From: Curvibacter sp.
Lineage (GTDB): Bacteria > Pseudomonadota > Gammaproteobacteria > Burkholderiales > Burkholderiaceae_C
Length of the DNA stretch: 40,014 nt
Reading direction: 5' to 3'
Assembly (NCBI GenBank): GCA_020621965.1
Contig: JAHRYV010000029.1
Coordinates: 1-40,014 of the forward strand
Below, one piece after another: positions 10,406 through 19,623 of this stretch (its first letter is position 1; each line of letters opens with the position of its first letter). The notes under the pieces were generated by a model. The model searched no databases and had not been told where the DNA came from. It saw nothing but the letters and a program-made list of their open reading frames with translations. A program made the position numbers and the translations under genes.

Positions 10406-10981
10406 ATGAGAAAAATCTATGTCTTAAGTGCTATAGCAGCGTGTTGCATGCTGGACACTACGTCGTACGCACAGCAAGTCTATGCTTGTACTGCCAACGG
10501 CCGGAAGGCGTATCAACAAATGCCCTGCAAAGAAGATGGGCAGACAGTTGAGCAAGACATGCTCCAACGTGAGCAGGCGCGCCAACAAACTCTTGAAAGA
10601 GAACGGCGTGCTGCAGAAACAGAGCGAAAGAGGCAAGAGCGTATCGAGACTGCCCCCGATCATTTACTCTCCCCGGCGGATTTGGCTGAGCGGAACCGTC
10701 GTCGCGTCGACGCTGCGGCCAAAGAACACCAACGCAAAATTGAAGATGGAACTTACGAGCGAGAGCGGCAGGCCGCACTCAATAAGTATTGCGGTGGTAA
10801 ATATCTCGATTTGCGACTTGGGATGACAGAGGAGCAGGTGCGGCGTTGTACCGAATTTCAGACACCTGACACGGTCAACACAACGACCACTGTTCAGGGC
10901 GCTCGCAAGCAGTACGTTTATCGGTCTTTCCAGACATATCTCTATTTCGAGAACGGTGTACTTGTCACTATTCAGAGATGA
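10406..10981 (+). CDS. Secreted DUF4124-like protein with charged coiled coil
   Basis: Unknown function. The 191-residue product begins with a signal peptide (MRKIYVLSAIAACCMLDTTSYAQ). Next comes a short N-terminal segment VYACTANGRKAYQQMPC that resembles the DUF4124 pattern (residues just after the signal, paired Cys). A long Glu/Arg/Gln-rich helix follows at about 45-125, then a C-terminal part with Cys pairs (NKYCGGKYLDLRLGMTEEQVRRC) resembling SmpA/OmlA-like sequences. AGGGAGAGGG gives a strong ribosome site. Base composition is lower in GC than the surroundings, suggesting a gene of foreign or fast-evolving origin. The DUF4124 link is by pattern only. Confidence 0.72.
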   Translation: MRKIYVLSAIAACCMLDTTSYAQQVYACTANGRKAYQQMPCKEDGQTVEQDMLQREQARQQTLERERRAAETERKRQERIETAPDHLLSPADLAERNRRRVDAAAKEHQRKIEDGTYERERQAALNKYCGGKYLDLRLGMTEEQVRRCTEFQTPDTVNTTTTVQGARKQYVYRSFQTYLYFENGVLVTIQR

Positions 10982-11093
10982 AAAAGTGCATCAGGATTGA
11001 CGTTCGAGTCCCGTATTCCAAGTACTAGGGTCAAGTTCCGCATCCACAATAGCCTTCGCTGGATGACCCCAGTGCCAGTGATTGACCACAGTC

Positions 11094-12605
11094 CTACTTC
11101 GTCAGATACCCCATCCACTGCCAGTAAGTCGCCCCAAGCAACAACACCAGCGCAAAGCCGATCACCGTGAGCACCAGGCCCGTGCGCACGAAGTCCTTCA
11201 CCGCAAAGGTATCGGTACCGTAAGCCACCATGTTCTGCGGCGCATTCACCGGCAGGATGAAGCCGAAGCTCACCACGAACTGCAGCAGCATGGTCATGCC
11301 CACCAGGTTGAGCGGCGCGGCATCCGGCCCGCCGGCGATCTGCTGCAGCACGCTGATCATGATGGGGATCATGGCCGAGGCCAGGGCGGTGGCGCTGGCA
11401 AAACCCAGGTGCACCACGATCAGGAACAGCGAGAGCAGGGCCAGGATCATGAAGGCCGAGGCGCCGGCCAGGCCCAGGTTGGCGACGATGATGTTGGCCA
11501 GCCAGGCGGCGGCCTTGGTCTGCAACAGGGCCGAGCCCAGGCTGATGCCGGTGCCGAACAGCACGATGGTGCCCCACGGGATGCGCGACTGCGCCTGCTT
11601 CCACCCCATGACGCCGATGCCCGGTGTGAACATGAGGGCAATGGCCGCGATGGTGGTGGACGAGGTGTCGAAGGGGTGCAGCACCTTCTCGGTGGCCCAG
11701 AAGGCCAGCAGGGTGAGGGTGATGAACAGCAGCTTCTTCTCGGCCCAGCTCATGGGCCCCAGGGCCTGCAGGGCCTGGCGGATGGTCTCCTTGCCGCCGG
11801 CAATCTCCTCCGTCTCGGGCGGCATCATCTTGATCATCACGAAGTACAGCGCGATGGACATGCCGATGGACCAGGGCGCCGCCGCGATCAGCCAGTCGCC
11901 CCAGGTGATGGTTTGGCCGTAGGCCTTCTCGATGAAGCCGATGGCCACCATGTTCTGCGCGGCGGCGGTCTTGACGCCCACGTTCCAGATGGACGCGGCC
12001 TGGGCGGTGGCGATCATCAGCAGGCCGGCGAAACGCGAGCGCTGGTCCACGCCGAAGGCCAGGATGATGCCCATGATGATGGGCACCAGGCAGGCCACAC
12101 GCGCCGTGGTCGAGGGCACCAGGAAGGACAGCACGATGCCCACCAGGATGGCGCCGATGAGCACGCGGTTGGTGCGCGCGCCGACCTTGGACAGGATGAA
12201 CAGCGCAATGCGCTTGTCCAGCCCCGTGATGGTCATGGCCGCGGAGAGGAAACAGGCCGCCGCCACCAGGCCCAGCGCCGTGTTGGCAAAACCGCCCATG
12301 GCCAGCGTGAGCGCCGGCCCGGTGCCCAGTACGGCCGTGGGCTTGGCGGCATTGGGCGCCATGCCCAGCAGAAAGGCCATGAGGGCGGTGATCAGCACGG
12401 CGCTGATGGCGTAGTCCACCGCCTCCGTCACCCACAGGATGACCGAGAACAGCAGCAGTGCCAGCATGATCTGGCCGGCCACCGGCAGCCCTTCGGGCCG
12501 TGGCAGCAGCATGACCACGATCAGCCCGGCCAGGGCGCCCAGCAGGCCGGGTACGTTGACGGATTCGTGCGCGGGGGCACGGTTTGCGGCTTCACTCGAC
12601 GCCAT
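11094..12605 (-). CDS. DASS/SLC13-family anion:sodium symporter
   Basis: Inner-membrane transporter of the divalent anion:sodium symporter family; likely substrates are dicarboxylates, tricarboxylates or sulfate-like anions. The 503-residue product has about 12 membrane spans. Family features include a conserved loop SFLVPSTTARVACLVPI, comparable to the SNT-type motif region, and its C-terminal counterpart GFILPVNAPQNMVAYG, the second SNxT-like site with N-A-P. AGGAGG precedes the ATG at 12605. No partner gene for dicarboxylate sensing is adjacent. Substrate cannot be assigned from sequence alone. Confidence 0.9.
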   Translation of the reverse strand: MASSEAANRAPAHESVNVPGLLGALAGLIVVMLLPRPEGLPVAGQIMLALLLFSVILWVTEAVDYAISAVLITALMAFLLGMAPNAAKPTAVLGTGPALTLAMGGFANTALGLVAAACFLSAAMTITGLDKRIALFILSKVGARTNRVLIGAILVGIVLSFLVPSTTARVACLVPIIMGIILAFGVDQRSRFAGLLMIATAQAASIWNVGVKTAAAQNMVAIGFIEKAYGQTITWGDWLIAAAPWSIGMSIALYFVMIKMMPPETEEIAGGKETIRQALQALGPMSWAEKKLLFITLTLLAFWATEKVLHPFDTSSTTIAAIALMFTPGIGVMGWKQAQSRIPWGTIVLFGTGISLGSALLQTKAAAWLANIIVANLGLAGASAFMILALLSLFLIVVHLGFASATALASAMIPIMISVLQQIAGGPDAAPLNLVGMTMLLQFVVSFGFILPVNAPQNMVAYGTDTFAVKDFVRTGLVLTVIGFALVLLLGATYWQWMGYLTK

Positions 12606-12799
12606 GGTGTTTCCTCCTCATCGGCTTGAATTCTTCGGCGCGGTCGCCGGCAACGACCTGATGATGATCAAGTTTCGCGCTGCTGACAAGCGTGAATTTT
12701 TGCCTCGTTGCGGGGCCGCAGTCCGGTCATCGTCGTGACACATGACGGGAAACGGCACAGAATGACTCACGGATTCACCCAACAAACCAGGAGCTCGTC

Positions 12800-13447
12800 A
12801 TGAATGCACCCAAACGCCTGTTCGGTCTGTCCTTGTTGGGGCTGGCCACGGCCCTCTTCCTGCCGGGTTGCGTGACATCACCGCCAGTGGCCCGCGAATT
12901 CGTCGGCATGAAGGAAGGCACGGTGCTGGTCTATCACCGCAAGAGCAGCGGCAGCTACGGCACCTTCAATGACCAGGTGACCTGGCTGAACAGCCTCGGG
13001 ACTTGGCAAGGGCAGCCTGCCATGACGGCCGCGTCTGCCCAGGCGGGCACGCAGGTCTACGACAGCAAGACCCACGGCCTGGTCGCCATGCTGGGCCGCG
13101 ACGGAAAGCCTGCGGTTTCCTATGACCCGCCGATCGCCTACCGCTGGCCGATGAAAGTGGGTGACAGCTGGAGCAGCCAGCACAAGGTCACCCTCCATGC
13201 CAACGGCCGGACCGTGCCGCTGACCCTGAACTACAAGGTCGAGGCCTACGACAGGATCACGGTGCCGGCCGGTACCTTCAACGCCTATCTGGTGGTCAGC
13301 ACCGACTCGAACGGCGAGGTGCAGCGCGTCTGGATCGCCCCGGCCGACAGCCTCAGCGTGGTCAAGCGCACGCTGGACCGCCCGGCCACGCACCCGCAAG
13401 GGGCCGGGCACCTGGAAGGCGAGCTGCTGTCGCGCAAGTTGCCCTGA
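12800..13447 (+). CDS. Outer-membrane lipoprotein of unknown function
   Basis: Signal peptide with lipobox LPGC (Cys24) shows export and lipidation; the residue after the Cys is Val, consistent with outer-membrane sorting. The 215-residue mature part is rich in beta-strand patterns (FVGMKEGTVLVYHRKSSG, YRWPMKVGDSWSSQ, VPAGTFNAYLVVS). That pattern resembles lipoprotein domains of the DUF3108 or TapB type, but I do not recognise a specific family. It has its own ribosome site (CAGGAG) and lies between convergent and divergent neighbours, so it is probably a single-gene unit. Confidence 0.8.
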   Translation: MNAPKRLFGLSLLGLATALFLPGCVTSPPVAREFVGMKEGTVLVYHRKSSGSYGTFNDQVTWLNSLGTWQGQPAMTAASAQAGTQVYDSKTHGLVAMLGRDGKPAVSYDPPIAYRWPMKVGDSWSSQHKVTLHANGRTVPLTLNYKVEAYDRITVPAGTFNAYLVVSTDSNGEVQRVWIAPADSLSVVKRTLDRPATHPQGAGHLEGELLSRKLP

Positions 13448-13459
13448 GCGGCCGCGGGC

Positions 13460-14242
<783 letters not shown>

Positions 14243-14363
14243 GGGGTCTCCTCGGACTGTCTGGTGATGCCGCTATTGTGGCGGCGAAATCCGGGCCGGC
14301 GGGCGCGGCGCTTGCTGGCTTACCATCGGGTTCCAGTACCACCCCGCACCACATCACGCCGTC

Positions 14364-15485
14364 ATGGCCACCGCCCCGCCCAGCATCCGCCGGCAGTCCC
14401 CGCCCCAGGGGACGGGCGCCGTTGTGCTGCAGGGGCAGTGGACGGCGGCGCAATTGGCCGAGCCGCAAGCCTGGGCGGCCCTGCAGCGCGAACTGCCGGG
14501 GAGTCAGGCCGCGCAGGCCTGGGACCTGCGTGCGGTCCAGCGGCTGGACCACACCGGCGCCCAGCTGCTGTGGAACAGCTGGGGCCGGCGCTGGCCGGCG
14601 CAACTCGCCACCCTGCCCGCGCAGCGTGCCGTGCTGGAGCGGGTGGCGCGCTACAGCGTGCCGCTGCCGCCGCCGGAGCACCACGGCCTGGGCTACGGCT
14701 GGCTGGCGCTGGGGCGCCAGGTGCTGCGGGTGTTCGGCCATCTGTTGGGCATGCTGCGCCTGGTCGGCCAGCTGACGCTGGACTTCGGCCGGCTGCTGCG
14801 GGCACCGCAGCACGGCCCCTGGCGCGACTTCTCCGGCCACCTGTACCACATCGGCGCCACGGCGCTGCCCATCACCGCGCTGGTGGGATTTCTGATCGGG
14901 GTGGTGCTGGCCTACCTGATGGCGCAGCAGCTGCGCCTGTTCGGGGCCGACCCCTACATTGTCAACATCATGGGCATCTCGGTGATCCGCGAGCTGGGCC
15001 CGGTGCTGGCGGCCATCCTGATCGCGGGGCGCTCGGGCTCGACCATCACGGCGCAGATCGGCGTGATGCGCGTGACGGAGGAGATCGACGCCATGCGCGT
15101 GCTGGGCATCCCGCGCGGCTTTCGCCTGGTGCTGCCGCGTGTGCTGGCCATGGGTGTGGCCATGCCGCTGATCTCGGTCTGGACGACGCTGGCCTCCCTG
15201 CTGGGCGGCGTGCTCGCCTCCGACCTGACCATGGACGTCTCGCCGGCCTACTTCATCACGGCCTTGCCCGACGCGGTGCAGATCTCCAACCTGACGCTGG
15301 CGACCGCCAAGTCGGCCGTCTTCGGCGTGTTGATTGCGCTGGTGGGCTGCCATTTCGGCCTGCGTGTCAAACCCAATACCGAGAGCCTGGGCCAGGGCAC
15401 CACGGCCTCGGTGGTGGTGTCGATCACGGGGGTGATCCTAGTCGACGCGCTGTTCGCCGTGGTCTTCCGCAACGTGGGCATATGA
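14364..15485 (+). CDS. mlaE: Mla-type lipid ABC permease with N-terminal STAS-like domain
   Basis: Inner-membrane permease of an MCE-type phospholipid transporter. Residues about 125-373 form the MlaE domain (LVGFLIGVVLAYLMAQQL, VIRELGPVLAAILIAGRSGS, EEIDAMRVLGI). The first ~110 residues are an extra soluble region of alternating short strands and helices, with DLRAVQRLDHTGAQLLWNSW resembling a STAS domain. In the classical system a STAS protein (MlaB) is separate, so this is a fused form. No clear ribosome site precedes the ATG. The stop overlaps the ATPase start by four bases. Confidence 0.9.
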   Translation: MATAPPSIRRQSPPQGTGAVVLQGQWTAAQLAEPQAWAALQRELPGSQAAQAWDLRAVQRLDHTGAQLLWNSWGRRWPAQLATLPAQRAVLERVARYSVPLPPPEHHGLGYGWLALGRQVLRVFGHLLGMLRLVGQLTLDFGRLLRAPQHGPWRDFSGHLYHIGATALPITALVGFLIGVVLAYLMAQQLRLFGADPYIVNIMGISVIRELGPVLAAILIAGRSGSTITAQIGVMRVTEEIDAMRVLGIPRGFRLVLPRVLAMGVAMPLISVWTTLASLLGGVLASDLTMDVSPAYFITALPDAVQISNLTLATAKSAVFGVLIALVGCHFGLRVKPNTESLGQGTTASVVVSITGVILVDALFAVVFRNVGI

Positions 15486-16285
15486 GCAGCGACATGCGCA
15501 GCGCACCGGTGATCGAGATCGAAGGCCTGTCCTCGGTGTTCAGCAGCGCCGGGGGCGAATACGTGGTGCACCGCCAGCTGGACCTGCGCATCGACGAGGG
15601 CCAGCTGGTGGCCGTGGTCGGTGCCTCGGGCAGCGGCAAGACCGTGCTGCTGCGCCAGATGCTGGGGCTGGAGCGGCCGGCCGCCGGCCGGGTGAGCGTG
15701 CTGGGCCGCCCGGCCGCGCGCCTGAGCGAACCGGGCGCGGCCAGCCGCGTGGGCATGCTGTTCCAGCACGGTGCGCTGTTCTCGGCCTTCAGCGTGCTGG
15801 AGAACATCGCCTTTCCGTTGCACGAGCTGCGCACCCTGCCGGCGGAGCTGGTGCGTGATGCCGCGCTGGTCAAGCTGCAGATGGTGGGGCTGGACCCGAC
15901 CCAGGCGCACAAGATGCCGGCCGATCTCTCCGGCGGCATGCTCAAGCGCGTGGCGCTGGCGCGCGCCCTCGTCATGGACCCGCCCCTGCTGCTGCTGGAC
16001 GAGCCCACTGCAGGCCTGGACCCCGACAGCGCCGACGATTTCTGCGAGCTGCTGCGCTCGCTGCACCAGGAGCTGGGCCTGACGGTGGTGATGGTCACGC
16101 ACGACCTGGATACGATCTTCGAGCTGGCCACGCACGTGGCGGTGCTGGCCGAGCAGCGTGTCATCGTCAGCGGCACGCCGCGGCAGGTGATGGCCTACGG
16201 ACATCCCTTCATCCACGACTTCTTCCAGGGCGAACGCGGCCGGCGCGCGCAGATCCCGTTGCATGATGTGCCGGAATACAGGTAG
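15482..16285 (+). CDS. mlaF: Mla-type lipid ABC transporter ATPase
   Basis: Cytoplasmic ATPase powering lipid transport across the envelope. The 267-residue protein has Walker A G47-ASGSGK-T54, the signature L149-SGG-M153, Walker B ending D173-E174, and a switch histidine in VMVTHDLDT. The ATG at 15482 overlaps the permease stop (ATGA). It is followed nine bases later by the MCE gene. The C-terminal extension FIHDFFQGERGRRA is characteristic of MlaF-type ATPases. Confidence 0.94.
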   Translation: MSSDMRSAPVIEIEGLSSVFSSAGGEYVVHRQLDLRIDEGQLVAVVGASGSGKTVLLRQMLGLERPAAGRVSVLGRPAARLSEPGAASRVGMLFQHGALFSAFSVLENIAFPLHELRTLPAELVRDAALVKLQMVGLDPTQAHKMPADLSGGMLKRVALARALVMDPPLLLLDEPTAGLDPDSADDFCELLRSLHQELGLTVVMVTHDLDTIFELATHVAVLAEQRVIVSGTPRQVMAYGHPFIHDFFQGERGRRAQIPLHDVPEYR

Positions 16286-16294
16286 AAAGCAGAT

Positions 16295-17227
16295 ATGGAA
16301 AACAAGGCCCATGCGCTGGCGGCCGGCGCCTTCGTGCTGCTGGTCTCGGCAATGCTGGTGGTGCTGGCGGTCTGGCTGACGCGCCAGGCCGGCGAGGTGC
16401 GTTCCTACGAGATCGCCACCCGCGAGCCTGTCACCGGCCTGCAGTCGCAGGCCTCGGTGCGTTTTCGCGGCATGAAGGTCGGCAAGGTGGCCGCGCTCGG
16501 TTTCGATCCGCAGACCCCGGGCCAGGTGCTGATGCGCATCGAGGTCGACGCCAGCGTGCCCGTGACCCGCTCGACCTACGCCTCGCTGGGTTACCAGGGC
16601 CTGACCGGCATTTCCTTCGTGCAGCTCGACGACAGTGGCGAATCGCACGAGCCGCCGGCTCCCGGCCCGGCCCAGCTGGCGCGCATCCCCATGCGGCCCG
16701 GGCTGATGGACCAGTGGTCGCGCCAGGGTGAGCGCCTGCTGGGCCAGCTGGAGGAGACCACGCGCCGCGTCAACCAGCTGCTGGCCCCCGAGAACCAGCA
16801 GGCCCTGCGCAGGAGCCTGGACACGCTGAGCCAGGCCGCCACGACCGTGCCGCCCACCATGCGCCAGGCCGGCGAATCCTTCCAGGCCATGCGCGAAGCC
16901 GCCGCCAGCGTCAGCGCCAGCGCGGCCCAGGTGCGCAAGGCGGCCGACGACTACGCGCGCCTGGCCCTGCGCCTGCAGCAGCCCGGCGGCGCGCTCGACC
17001 AGCTGCAGCAGGGCGCCGGCGCCCTGGCCGCCAGCGGCCAGGCCGTGCAGCAGAACAGCCTGCCGCGCCTGAACCAGACCCTGGACGAGACGGGTCGTAC
17101 GGCGCGCCAGCTCGGCCGCGCTGCGGCCACGCTGGACGAAAATCCGCAGGCCCTGATCTATGGTCCGCCCCTGGCCCGCCCCGGCCCGGGCGAGCCCGGT
17201 TTTGTCACGCCGCGAGGTGCGCGATGA
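16295..17227 (+). CDS. mlaD: MCE-domain lipid-binding protein, MlaD-like
   Basis: Periplasmic, membrane-anchored substrate-binding component that forms the lipid tunnel of MCE systems. The 310-residue product has one N-terminal membrane span (about 8-30), then the MCE domain (about 40-120) with GLQSQASVRFRGMKVGKVAALGFDP and LGYQGLTGISFVQLDD. A long Gln/Ala-rich helical tail follows (about 150-280). It is longer than the ~180-residue E. coli MlaD, more like the single-MCE proteins of operons carrying an auxiliary lipoprotein. The stop overlaps the next start (ATGA). Confidence 0.92.
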   Translation: MENKAHALAAGAFVLLVSAMLVVLAVWLTRQAGEVRSYEIATREPVTGLQSQASVRFRGMKVGKVAALGFDPQTPGQVLMRIEVDASVPVTRSTYASLGYQGLTGISFVQLDDSGESHEPPAPGPAQLARIPMRPGLMDQWSRQGERLLGQLEETTRRVNQLLAPENQQALRRSLDTLSQAATTVPPTMRQAGESFQAMREAAASVSASAAQVRKAADDYARLALRLQQPGGALDQLQQGAGALAASGQAVQQNSLPRLNQTLDETGRTARQLGRAAATLDENPQALIYGPPLARPGPGEPGFVTPRGAR

Positions 17228-17865
17228 GGAGTGCCGACTTGAACGTCCCCACGGCTGCCGCTAGCCTGCAGCGCGCCACCCGCGCGAGCGTCCTGGTGGC
17301 CGCGCTGCTGCTCGGCGCCTGCGCCCTGCCCGAGCGCGCCCCGGCCCCCCTGCTGTACGACTTCGGCCCGGTCACCGGGGCGACCGTGCCAGACAGCGGC
17401 AGCGCGCGGCCGGTGCTGGCCCTGCGCGTGCAGGCCAGCCCGGCGCTGGACGGCACGGCCATGTTGTACCGCCTGGCCTATGACGACGCGCAGCAGCTGC
17501 GTGCTTACACCCAGTCGCGCTGGGCCATGGCGCCGGCATCGCTGGTGCAGCAGCGCCTGCGCGACGGCCTGGCGCGGCACTACACACTGCTGCCGTCCGC
17601 CGACGGTGCCTCGCGCCTGCTGCTGGTGGAGCTGGAAGAGTTCAGCCAGCTGTTCGACACGCCGCAGCAGAGCGCCGGCTTGTTGCGCCTGCGTGCCAGC
17701 CTGCTGCAGCGCACGCCGGCCGGCTTGCAGCTGCAGGCCCAGCGCGAATGGCGCTTGCAGCGACCCGCCGCCACGGCCGATGCGGCCGGCGGCGTGCGCG
17801 CCCTGACTGCGGCGACCGATGCCGCGGTGCAGGCGCTGGCGCAGTGGCAGCAGCAGCAGCCTTGA
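17224..17865 (+). CDS. ABC-transport auxiliary lipoprotein, PqiC-like
   Basis: Probable outer-membrane partner of the MCE transporter. The 213-residue protein has a lipoprotein signal ending LLGAC (Cys at about 34). A domain of PqiC type follows, with short strand patterns LLYDFGPV, PVLALRVQASPALDGTAMLYRL and RWAMAPASLVQQRLRDGL, as in the ABC_trans_aux family. It ends in a Gln-rich tail. Four genes permease-ATPase-MCE-lipoprotein make a complete envelope-spanning set without MlaA, MlaB or MlaC. Confidence 0.85.
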   Translation: MRSADLNVPTAAASLQRATRASVLVAALLLGACALPERAPAPLLYDFGPVTGATVPDSGSARPVLALRVQASPALDGTAMLYRLAYDDAQQLRAYTQSRWAMAPASLVQQRLRDGLARHYTLLPSADGASRLLLVELEEFSQLFDTPQQSAGLLRLRASLLQRTPAGLQLQAQREWRLQRPAATADAAGGVRALTAATDAAVQALAQWQQQQP

Positions 17866-17935
17866 GCAGCGCCTGAGCGGCCGCACCGTGGCACCAATCG
17901 GGTGCGCGTGGCAGGGCGAATCCGTGTTCTGAATC

Positions 17936-17951
17936 TGGCACGCTCCTTGCG
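17936..17951 (+). promoter_or_regulatory. Sigma-54 promoter of the TRAP operon
   Basis: TGGCACG-CTCC-TTGC matches the RpoN consensus exactly at the -24 GG and -12 GC elements with correct spacing. It lies 40 bases before the dctP start codon. Expected activation is by an enhancer-binding protein of the DctD type, not encoded in this window. Confidence 0.8.
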
Positions 17952-17990
17952 ATACCGGAGGCATCCTCTAGCAACCCAAGGAGCCTCCTC

Positions 17991-19085
17991 ATGAAACTGG
18001 ACCGTCGTTCGTTTGTATCCAAGAGCGTGACTGCCGGCGCCGCCGCCGGCGCGCTGGCCTTTCCCATGGTCGCCAAGGCGCAGCAGAGCTTCAGCTGGAA
18101 GATGACCAGCGCCTATCCCAAGGGCTCTCCCTTTTATATGGACGGCCCGGGCAGCGCCACCGACCTGGCCAAGCGCATCACCGACATGTCCGGCGGTCGC
18201 CTGAAGATCCAGGTCTTCGGCGCCGGTGAACTGATCCCGGCCTTCGAGGGCTTCGACGCCGTGCGGGCCGGCACCGTGGAGATGAACCACGCCAACAGCT
18301 ATTTCTGGACCGGCAAGACCTTCGCCGCCCAGTATTTCACCGCGGTGCCTTTCGGCCTGAACTTCCAGGGCATGAACGGCTGGCTCTACGACGGCGGCGG
18401 CATCGACCTGTGGAACGAGGTCTACGCGCCCTTCGGCATGGTGGCCATGCCCTGCGGCAACACCGGTGTGCAGATGACCGGCTGGTTCAAGAAGGAGATC
18501 AAGTCGGTGGCCGACCTCAAGGGCCTGAAGATGCGCATCCCCGGCCTGGCCGGCAAGGTCTACGCCAACCTGGGTGTGGACGTGAAGGTGCTGCCCGGCG
18601 GCGAGATCTTCCCCGCGCTGGAGCGCGGCGTGATCGATGCGGCCGAGTTCGTCGGCCCCTACCAGGACCGCCGCCTGGGCCTGCACAAGGCGGCCAAGTA
18701 CTACTACACCACCGGCTGGCACGAGGCGGCCACGGTGTCCGAGCTGCTGATCAACAAGGCCGCCTGGGACAAGCTGCCCAAGGACCTGCAGGCCATCGTG
18801 AGCAACGCGGCCGCGGCCTGCAACGTTATCAGCGAGGGCTGGTGCCAGAAGGCCAATGCGGAGGCCATGGACGACCTGGTCAAGAACCAGAAGGTCATCG
18901 CCAAACCGCTGCCCGATGCCGTGATCAAGGCCCTGCGCGCCGAGACCGAGAAGGTGCTGGCCGAGGCCGTGGCCAAGGACCCGCTGGTCAAGAAGGTGCA
19001 CGACTCCTACATGGGCTTCAAGGCCAAGTACGACCGCTGGGTCGAGGTCAGCGAAGAGCAGTACCACGCCAAGGTGCGCGGCTGA
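17991..19085 (+). CDS. TRAP transporter solute-binding protein, DctP family
   Basis: Periplasmic receptor that delivers an organic acid to the membrane subunits. The 364-residue protein has a twin-arginine-like or Sec signal (MKLDRRSFVSKSVTAGAAAGALAFPMVAKAQ in outline). The mature protein opens with a FSWKMTSAYPKGSPFYMDGPGSATDLAKR-type segment. It resembles the alpha-keto-acid binding protein TakP, including GRLKIQVFGAGELIPAFEGFDAV in part and a conserved MRIPGLAGKVY segment with its Arg. A strong AAGGAG site lies seven bases before the ATG. Substrate by resemblance only: a 2-oxo or hydroxy acid. Confidence 0.93.
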   Translation: MKLDRRSFVSKSVTAGAAAGALAFPMVAKAQQSFSWKMTSAYPKGSPFYMDGPGSATDLAKRITDMSGGRLKIQVFGAGELIPAFEGFDAVRAGTVEMNHANSYFWTGKTFAAQYFTAVPFGLNFQGMNGWLYDGGGIDLWNEVYAPFGMVAMPCGNTGVQMTGWFKKEIKSVADLKGLKMRIPGLAGKVYANLGVDVKVLPGGEIFPALERGVIDAAEFVGPYQDRRLGLHKAAKYYYTTGWHEAATVSELLINKAAWDKLPKDLQAIVSNAAAACNVISEGWCQKANAEAMDDLVKNQKVIAKPLPDAVIKALRAETEKVLAEAVAKDPLVKKVHDSYMGFKAKYDRWVEVSEEQYHAKVRG

Positions 19086-19095
19086 AAGGTATTCC

Positions 19096-19623
19096 ATGAC
19101 GAAAAAAGCGATCACCGCCGTTGGGGCGGGGATTGAATCGCTGATCGACATCGTGGGCCGGGCCACCCTCTGGGTGGCTCTGGCCATGATTGCCCTGGTC
19201 GCGGTCAATGTCCTGTTGCGTTATTCCTTCAGCTTCGGTTCGGTCTGGGCCCAGGAGCTCGAGTGGCACTTGCTGGCGGGGCTGATCCTGCTGGGCATGA
19301 GTTATGCGCTGCAGCGCGGCGACAACGTGCGCGTGGACCTGTTCTACGCCAACTACGGACCGCGCCTGAAGTTCGCGGTCGACGTCATCTCGGTGCTGTT
19401 GATCCTGCTGATCTCCCTGTATTTCATCAAGCTTTCGCTGGCCTACGTGGGGCAGTCCTACTCGATCCTCGAGGGCTCGCCCGATCCGGGTGGCATTCCC
19501 TACCGCTGGGTGGTCAAGGCGCTGATCCCGCTGGGCTACGGCCTGGTGGCCTTGCAGTCGGTGGGCGAATTGCTGCGCCTGTTGCGCCACCGCGCCGCGG
19601 CGCAGGAGCAGCAGCATGTTTGA
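19096..19623 (+). CDS. TRAP transporter small membrane subunit DctQ
   Basis: Small integral membrane subunit that pairs with the large DctM permease. The 175-residue protein has four predicted membrane spans (LWVALAMIALVAVNVLLRY, WHLLAGLILLGMSYAL, FAVDVISVLLILLISLYF, KALIPLGYGLVALQSV). The motif WAQELEWHLLAGLILLG, with its conserved Glu-Trp, is typical of DctQ. The stop lies eight bases inside dctM, so translation is likely coupled. Confidence 0.92.
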   Translation: MTKKAITAVGAGIESLIDIVGRATLWVALAMIALVAVNVLLRYSFSFGSVWAQELEWHLLAGLILLGMSYALQRGDNVRVDLFYANYGPRLKFAVDVISVLLILLISLYFIKLSLAYVGQSYSILEGSPDPGGIPYRWVVKALIPLGYGLVALQSVGELLRLLRHRAAAQEQQHV

